A stretch of 11,238 nucleotides of DNA from CAYSIX01 sp964431205 (lineage in GTDB: Bacteria > Planctomycetota > Phycisphaerae > Phycisphaerales > Phycisphaeraceae), in NCBI GenBank assembly GCA_964431205.1, contig CAYSIX010000135.1, positions 1 to 11,238 of the forward strand, in the 5' to 3' direction. The notes beneath the pieces are model-generated. The model saw only the letters and a list, made by a program, of their open reading frames with translations. It had not been told where the DNA came from and ran no database searches. Positions 7,375 through 11,238 of this stretch are shown piece by piece; position 1 is the first letter of the stretch, and every line of letters begins with the position of its first letter. The translations under genes and the position numbers were made by a program.

Positions 7375-10233
7375 TCAGCGGGCGCCCGCGGTCGCCAGCG
7401 ACCGCTTGACCTGCACGACCTTGTAGCACGCGATGCGGTCGCCCGGCTTGACGTCGTCGAAGCCGGCGATCCGGATCCCGCACTCGGTCCCGGCCCGCAC
7501 CTCGCGGACGTCTTCCTTCACGCGCCGGAGCGTGGCGATCTCCCGATTGTCGGTGACCACGGCGCCGTCGCGCACCACCCGCGCCTTGGCGCCTCGCTGC
7601 ACCACGCCGTCGGTCACCAGGCACCCCGCGACCGTCCCGATCTTCGTGATCCGGAACACCTGGCGGACCTCGGCCTCGCCCAGCTCCTCCTCCTTGCGCT
7701 CCGGCTCGAGCATGCCTTCCAGCGCCTTGCGCACGTCGTCCATCACGTCGTAGATCACGCGGTACAGGCGGATGTCCACGTCACGCGAGTCGGCGATCTC
7801 GCGGACCGCCGGCGTCGCCACCACGTGGAACCCGATGATCACCGCGTCCGACGCGTCGGCCAGCAGCACGTCGCTCTCGGTCACCCCGCCCACCGCCGCG
7901 TGGATCACGCGGACCGCGACCTCCTGCCCGTCGCCCAGCTCCTCCAGCGTCTTGCGCAGCACGTCCACCGAGCCCTGCACGTCGGCCTTGAGCACCACCC
8001 GCAGCTCCTTGGTCTGCCCCGCCTTGAGCTGCTGGGCGAAGTTGTCCAGGGTCACCTTCGTCTTGCTGGCCAACTGCTGGTGCCGCTCGTGCTCGCGGTA
8101 CTGGCTGGCGACCTGCTCGGCCTTCTGCAGCGTGTCGGTGACGTAGAACTTGTCGCCCGCGTCGGGGATCTCGTCGATGCCCGACAACTCCAGCGGCGTC
8201 GCCGGGCCCGCCTCCTGGATCGACCGGCCGCGGTCGTCGGTCATGTCCCGCACGCGACCGTAACCCCGCCCGACCACGATGAAGTCGCCCACCCGGATCT
8301 GACCCTGCTGCACCAGCACCCGCGCGACCGGACCGCGGCCCGGCTGCATCTCCGACTCGATCACCGTCCCCCGTGCCGGCCCGCCGTAGTCCGCCGTCAG
8401 CTCCAGCAGCTCCGCCTGGTAATCCAGAATCTCCAGCAGGTCCGTGATCCCCTTGCCCTCCGTCGCCGACGTCTTGACCACCTCCGCGTCGCCACCCCAC
8501 TCCACCGGGTTCAGCCCGTGCTCGGCCAGTTGCCCGTAGATCTTGCGGATGTTTTCCTCGGTGGCCTGCGGCGTGTCGATCTTGTTCAACGCCACGATGA
8601 TCGGCACGCCCGCCGCCTTGGCGTGGTTGATCGACTCGATCGTCTGCGGCATCACGCCGTCGTCCGCCGCGACCACCAGCACGACCAGGTCGGTCATCCC
8701 CGCGCCACGGGACCGCATGCTCGTAAACGCCTCGTGGCCCGGCGTGTCCAGGAACACCACCGTCTTCTCCTGGCCGTCCGTGCCCTGCACGGTCACGCGA
8801 TAGGCGCCGATGTGCTGGGTGATGCCGCCGGCCTCGTGCGTCGCGACGTCCGCCTTGCGGATCTGATCCAGCAGGCTCGTCTTGCCGTGGTCCACGTGCC
8901 CCAGCACGGTGACCACCGGCGGACGCGGGCGGACGTTGACGGCCTCACGCTGCTCGAACTGCTTTTGCAGAACCTCCAGCGCCGATTCCTGGGCCTTGAC
9001 CACCAGCTCGATGTCGTACTCGAGCGCGACCTCGATCGCCAGGTCCGTGTCGATCGCCGAGTTGATGTTCGCCATCACCCCCTTCTTGAACAGGTACTTG
9101 AGCACGTCGGCGGTCTTGATGCCCGTGGCGGCCGAGAGCGCCTTGATCGTGATCGGCTCCTGGATCTCGACGGTCCCGCCGGTGACCAGGGCGCTCTGCG
9201 CCGGCCCGCCGCCGGACTCGCGCTTGCGCAGGTCGCGGCGACGCTGCTTGATGAACCCGGTGGCGCCGCGGAGTCGGGCGTCGAGCTCCTCCATGTCGGC
9301 CTTGGAGAACTTGGTCGGCCCGGTGGGCAGGGCGTCGGCCGAGCGACCCCGGCGGGTGTTGAGGCTGCGCCGCTTGTTGGGTCGGCCGGACGGTTCGCCG
9401 ACATCAGAACCCGCGCCGCGGCCACGCGCCGGACCGCGCGCCCGGGTGATCCCCGGCACCGACTCGCCCGCCGGCGGCGGGCCGGACGGCCCGGTGCGGC
9501 GGGATCGTGGCTTGGTCTCCGGCTCCGGCCGCTCCACGCGCACCACGCGCGGCCCGCGCAACTGCGCCTGCTTGGGCTGAGTCAACTGCTCGCCCACCGG
9601 CTTCACCTGCGTCGGCCGCTGGGGCACGTTCGGGCGGCCCGCGGGCGCCGCTTCCCGTTCCCGCTCTCCCTCCTGTTGAGCCTCGGCCCCCTTCTCCGCC
9701 GGCACCGATTCCTCGGCTGACTCATCGCCTTTTTCCGCCGGCGCCGCCTTGGCCGCCGGTCGCAGCGTCTGTTCGGGGGCTTGGGTCGACTCGGCTTCTG
9801 TCGGCGACTCGGCCGCGACTCCCCCGCTTTCGACCACCACGCGCCGGGCGGGGCTGTCGCTCGACGGGGCCGGCGCGCTCGGCGCCGACTCTGCCTCATC
9901 GCCCTGGCTCGAAGCAGGCGCCTCAAGCTCGCGTTCGGCCGTCGCCACCGACGCGTCCTGCGCCTCCTGCTCGCGCTTGGCCGCCGCTCGCCGACGCCTG
10001 GCCTTACGAGCCCGCTTCAGGTCCACCTTCTCGGCGGTCTCGATCGCCGTGGCCCGCTCCTGCTGCTGCTGCTCGCTGAACCATTGGCGGATCGTCTCGG
10101 CCAGACCCAGCTTCACGGTGGACATGTGGTTCGTGATGCCCGGCACCCCCTCGGCCTGGCACTTCTCCACCACCGCCTTGCTGGCGACACCCAGCTCCTT
10201 GGCGAGCTCGAATACCCGTATCGTCTTGGCCAA
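7375..10233 (-). CDS. infB: Translation initiation factor IF-2
   Basis: IF2 is the GTPase that positions initiator fMet-tRNA on the 30S subunit and promotes 50S joining. The 952 residues contain an IF2_N domain (1-52), a long low-complexity linker (about 53-350), a second IF2_N-like domain (about 357-410), the G domain, and the C-terminal domains. The G domain shows G1 GHVDHGKT (445-452), G3 DTPGH (496-500, with catalytic His500), G4 NKID (550-553) and G5 SAT (589-591). The fMet-tRNA-binding C2 domain shows the family cysteines in VAGCLV (Cys871) and TECGI (Cys918). The linker is acidic at about 91-195 and Arg-rich at about 200-345. Translation begins at TTG 10233, 8 nt after a strong AAGGAG, and the protein then reads MAKTIRVFELAKELG, a typical IF2 N-terminus. 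It lies between nusA and ylxP in the classical cluster. Confidence 0.98.
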   Translation of the reverse strand: MAKTIRVFELAKELGVASKAVVEKCQAEGVPGITNHMSTVKLGLAETIRQWFSEQQQQERATAIETAEKVDLKRARKARRRRAAAKREQEAQDASVATAERELEAPASSQGDEAESAPSAPAPSSDSPARRVVVESGGVAAESPTEAESTQAPEQTLRPAAKAAPAEKGDESAEESVPAEKGAEAQQEGEREREAAPAGRPNVPQRPTQVKPVGEQLTQPKQAQLRGPRVVRVERPEPETKPRSRRTGPSGPPPAGESVPGITRARGPARGRGAGSDVGEPSGRPNKRRSLNTRRGRSADALPTGPTKFSKADMEELDARLRGATGFIKQRRRDLRKRESGGGPAQSALVTGGTVEIQEPITIKALSAATGIKTADVLKYLFKKGVMANINSAIDTDLAIEVALEYDIELVVKAQESALEVLQKQFEQREAVNVRPRPPVVTVLGHVDHGKTSLLDQIRKADVATHEAGGITQHIGAYRVTVQGTDGQEKTVVFLDTPGHEAFTSMRSRGAGMTDLVVLVVAADDGVMPQTIESINHAKAAGVPIIVALNKIDTPQATEENIRKIYGQLAEHGLNPVEWGGDAEVVKTSATEGKGITDLLEILDYQAELLELTADYGGPARGTVIESEMQPGRGPVARVLVQQGQIRVGDFIVVGRGYGRVRDMTDDRGRSIQEAGPATPLELSGIDEIPDAGDKFYVTDTLQKAEQVASQYREHERHQQLASKTKVTLDNFAQQLKAGQTKELRVVLKADVQGSVDVLRKTLEELGDGQEVAVRVIHAAVGGVTESDVLLADASDAVIIGFHVVATPAVREIADSRDVDIRLYRVIYDVMDDVRKALEGMLEPERKEEELGEAEVRQVFRITKIGTVAGCLVTDGVVQRGAKARVVRDGAVVTDNREIATLRRVKEDVREVRAGTECGIRIAGFDDVKPGDRIACYKVVQVKRSLATAGAR

Positions 10234-10241
10234 AACCGACG

Positions 10242-10247
10242 CTCCTT
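10242..10247 (-). promoter_or_regulatory. Strong Shine-Dalgarno sequence for infB (decides TTG start)
   Basis: AAGGAG on the minus strand lies 8 nt before the TTG at 10233-10231. It is the clearest ribosome binding site in the window and supports the non-ATG start, since the IF2_N domain begins immediately at that codon. Confidence 0.85.
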
Positions 10248-10325
10248 TTCGCTTCCGTCGCTCGTTTCCGTCTCGTCATCCGGGCCCGTGCCGCGCCGCT
10301 CATGTCGATCCCGACCCGCCACGGC

Positions 10326-10346
10326 CGTGATCCCCGGCGGATCACG
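10326..10346 (-). other. Stem-loop spanning the nusA stop codon
   Basis: On the minus strand, CGTGATCC and GGATCACG form a perfect 8-bp stem around a 5-nt GCCGG loop. The nusA TGA (10344-10342) lies inside the 5' arm. No T-run follows, so it is not a typical intrinsic terminator. It could affect nusA mRNA end stability, termination-reinitiation, or polar attenuation ahead of infB. Confidence 0.5.
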
Positions 10347-11238
10347 AAGACCCCGTCCGGCCGGAGGCCTCCGCGGCCGCGGTCTCATCGGACTCCTGTT
10401 CGACTTCACCCGCGTCCGAGTCGGCCTCGGCGTCTTGCGACGCCTGCGGCTCGCTGGACGCTTCGGTTTCATCGGCCGCCTCGGGCTCGGAGTGCGATTC
10501 CTCCGCGCCCTGGCCGGCCTGACGCTGCTCGAGCATCTCGACGATGCCCCCGGCCGAGCCCTGCTCGCCGGTGCCCTGCAACTGGTTGCTGTACCCGGCC
10601 GATTCGGCCGGGCCTTCGCCCTCGCCTTGGGCGACGGTCGCCTCCTCGCCCGCCGTGGGCTCGGCCGGGCCCGGCGCCGGCAGCGCCTCGCCGAGAATAT
10701 CCGCCGCCTGCGCCTCGCCCGGCGTCGCCGCCAGACGCGCCGCCTCTTCCTGCTTGCGGCGTTCGGCCTCTTCCTTCTCTCGCTGCTGCTGCTCGGCGAC
10801 CTCGCGCGCCCGCACCGACGCGACCTCGATGATCTTCGCCGCCAGCTCCTGCTCGATCCCCAGCGTCTCCATCAGGTACGCCTCGCCGACTTCCTCGACG
10901 TCGAACACGCTGATCACGCCCAGCGCCGCCAGACGGTCCACGTGCTCTTCCACCACGCCGTCGATCGCCTTGAGGCAGGTCTCCATCGTGTCCAGGCTCT
11001 TGGTGAACTCGGCCGGCGTGAGGATGTCGATGTCCCACTTGGTCAGCCTCGCCGCCAGGCGCACGTTCTGCCCTCGCTTGCCGATCGCCAGCGACAGCTG
11101 ATCCTCGTTGACCACCACCGTCGCCCGACCCAGCTCGAAGCACAGCGAAATCTCCACCACCTCCGCCGGCTTCAGCGAGTTCTGGATCAGGATCTGGCTC
11201 GACTCGTTCCATCGAACGATGTCGATCTTCTCGCCGCC
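10342..11238 (-). CDS. nusA: Transcription factor NusA, C-terminal 298 residues (5' end outside window)
   Basis: NusA binds RNA polymerase and nascent RNA and modulates pausing, termination and antitermination. The visible part starts inside the RNA-binding region: GEKIDIVRWNESSQILIQNS, then the second KH domain with DQLSLAIGKRGQNVRLAARL (46-65; GKRG at 53-56 is the GxxG loop) and KWDIDILTP. A helix-hairpin-helix-like segment, DRLAALGVISVFDVEEVGEA (101-120) followed by ETLGIEQELAAKII, resembles the C-terminal repeat of other NusA proteins. A charged helix (about 141-170, EEAERRKQEEAARL) leads to a long tail (about 176-298) of Glu, Asp, Ala, Gln, Ser and Gly: by my count 29 acidic and only 2 Arg/Lys residues. 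Residue numbers count from the window edge. The gene ends 108 bp before infB; no ylxR or ylxQ intervenes. Confidence 0.96.
   Translation of the reverse strand, partial: GGEKIDIVRWNESSQILIQNSLKPAEVVEISLCFELGRATVVVNEDQLSLAIGKRGQNVRLAARLTKWDIDILTPAEFTKSLDTMETCLKAIDGVVEEHVDRLAALGVISVFDVEEVGEAYLMETLGIEQELAAKIIEVASVRAREVAEQQQREKEEAERRKQEEAARLAATPGEAQAADILGEALPAPGPAEPTAGEEATVAQGEGEGPAESAGYSNQLQGTGEQGSAGGIVEMLEQRQAGQGAEESHSEPEAADETEASSEPQASQDAEADSDAGEVEQESDETAAAEASGRTGSS

Noticed and set aside
7825..9720. A 631-codon + strand open frame antisense to infB
   Set aside because: It lies fully within infB, whose GTPase motifs are unmistakable; the composition (His/Arg/Leu/Asp) is typical of a complementary shadow.
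1..11238. Search for CRISPR repeats, transposon ends, tRNA genes, toxin-antitoxin or defence genes
   Set aside because: Nothing of this kind was seen; the window is filled by housekeeping genes with short gaps and uniform composition.

Overview
The window is GC-rich (third codon positions are mostly G or C) and carries eight protein genes, all on the minus strand and all intact except the two cut by the window edges. It is ordinary core-genome sequence: I see no phage, transposase, CRISPR array, tRNA or rRNA. The base composition, the weak Shine-Dalgarno signals at most starts, a very large TPR lipoprotein and a helix-hairpin-helix protein with a Lys/Arg-rich tail fit a planctomycete, perhaps of the Phycisphaerae. 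That assignment is inference and only moderately secure.

In transcription order (right to left) the genes are nusA (C-terminal 298 codons), infB, ylxP (DUF503), rbfA, an endonuclease III-fold protein without the usual catalytic lysine, hisG, a 1045-residue TPR lipoprotein, and gyrB (N-terminal 484 codons). The gaps are 108, 50, 71, 102, 7, 58 and 189 bp. The nusA-infB-ylxP-rbfA block is the classical bacterial transcription/translation cluster: NusA controls elongation, termination and antitermination, IF2 delivers initiator tRNA, and RbfA matures the 30S subunit. The ylxR and ylxQ genes often found between nusA and infB are absent here.

Downstream, the HhH protein and hisG are almost contiguous and are probably co-transcribed with the TPR lipoprotein. 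The largest gap (1453-1641) lies before gyrB and contains the only reasonable promoter candidate, so gyrB is probably at least partly independently transcribed. No gene-free stretch exceeds 300 bases.

I did not find a convincing undescribed system. The points most worth a second look are the catalytically altered HhH protein beside hisG, the structured infB leader (a stem-loop over the nusA stop codon, then a purine-rich repeat, a strong Shine-Dalgarno sequence and a TTG start), and the acidic NusA tail next to an IF2 linker that switches from acidic to basic.
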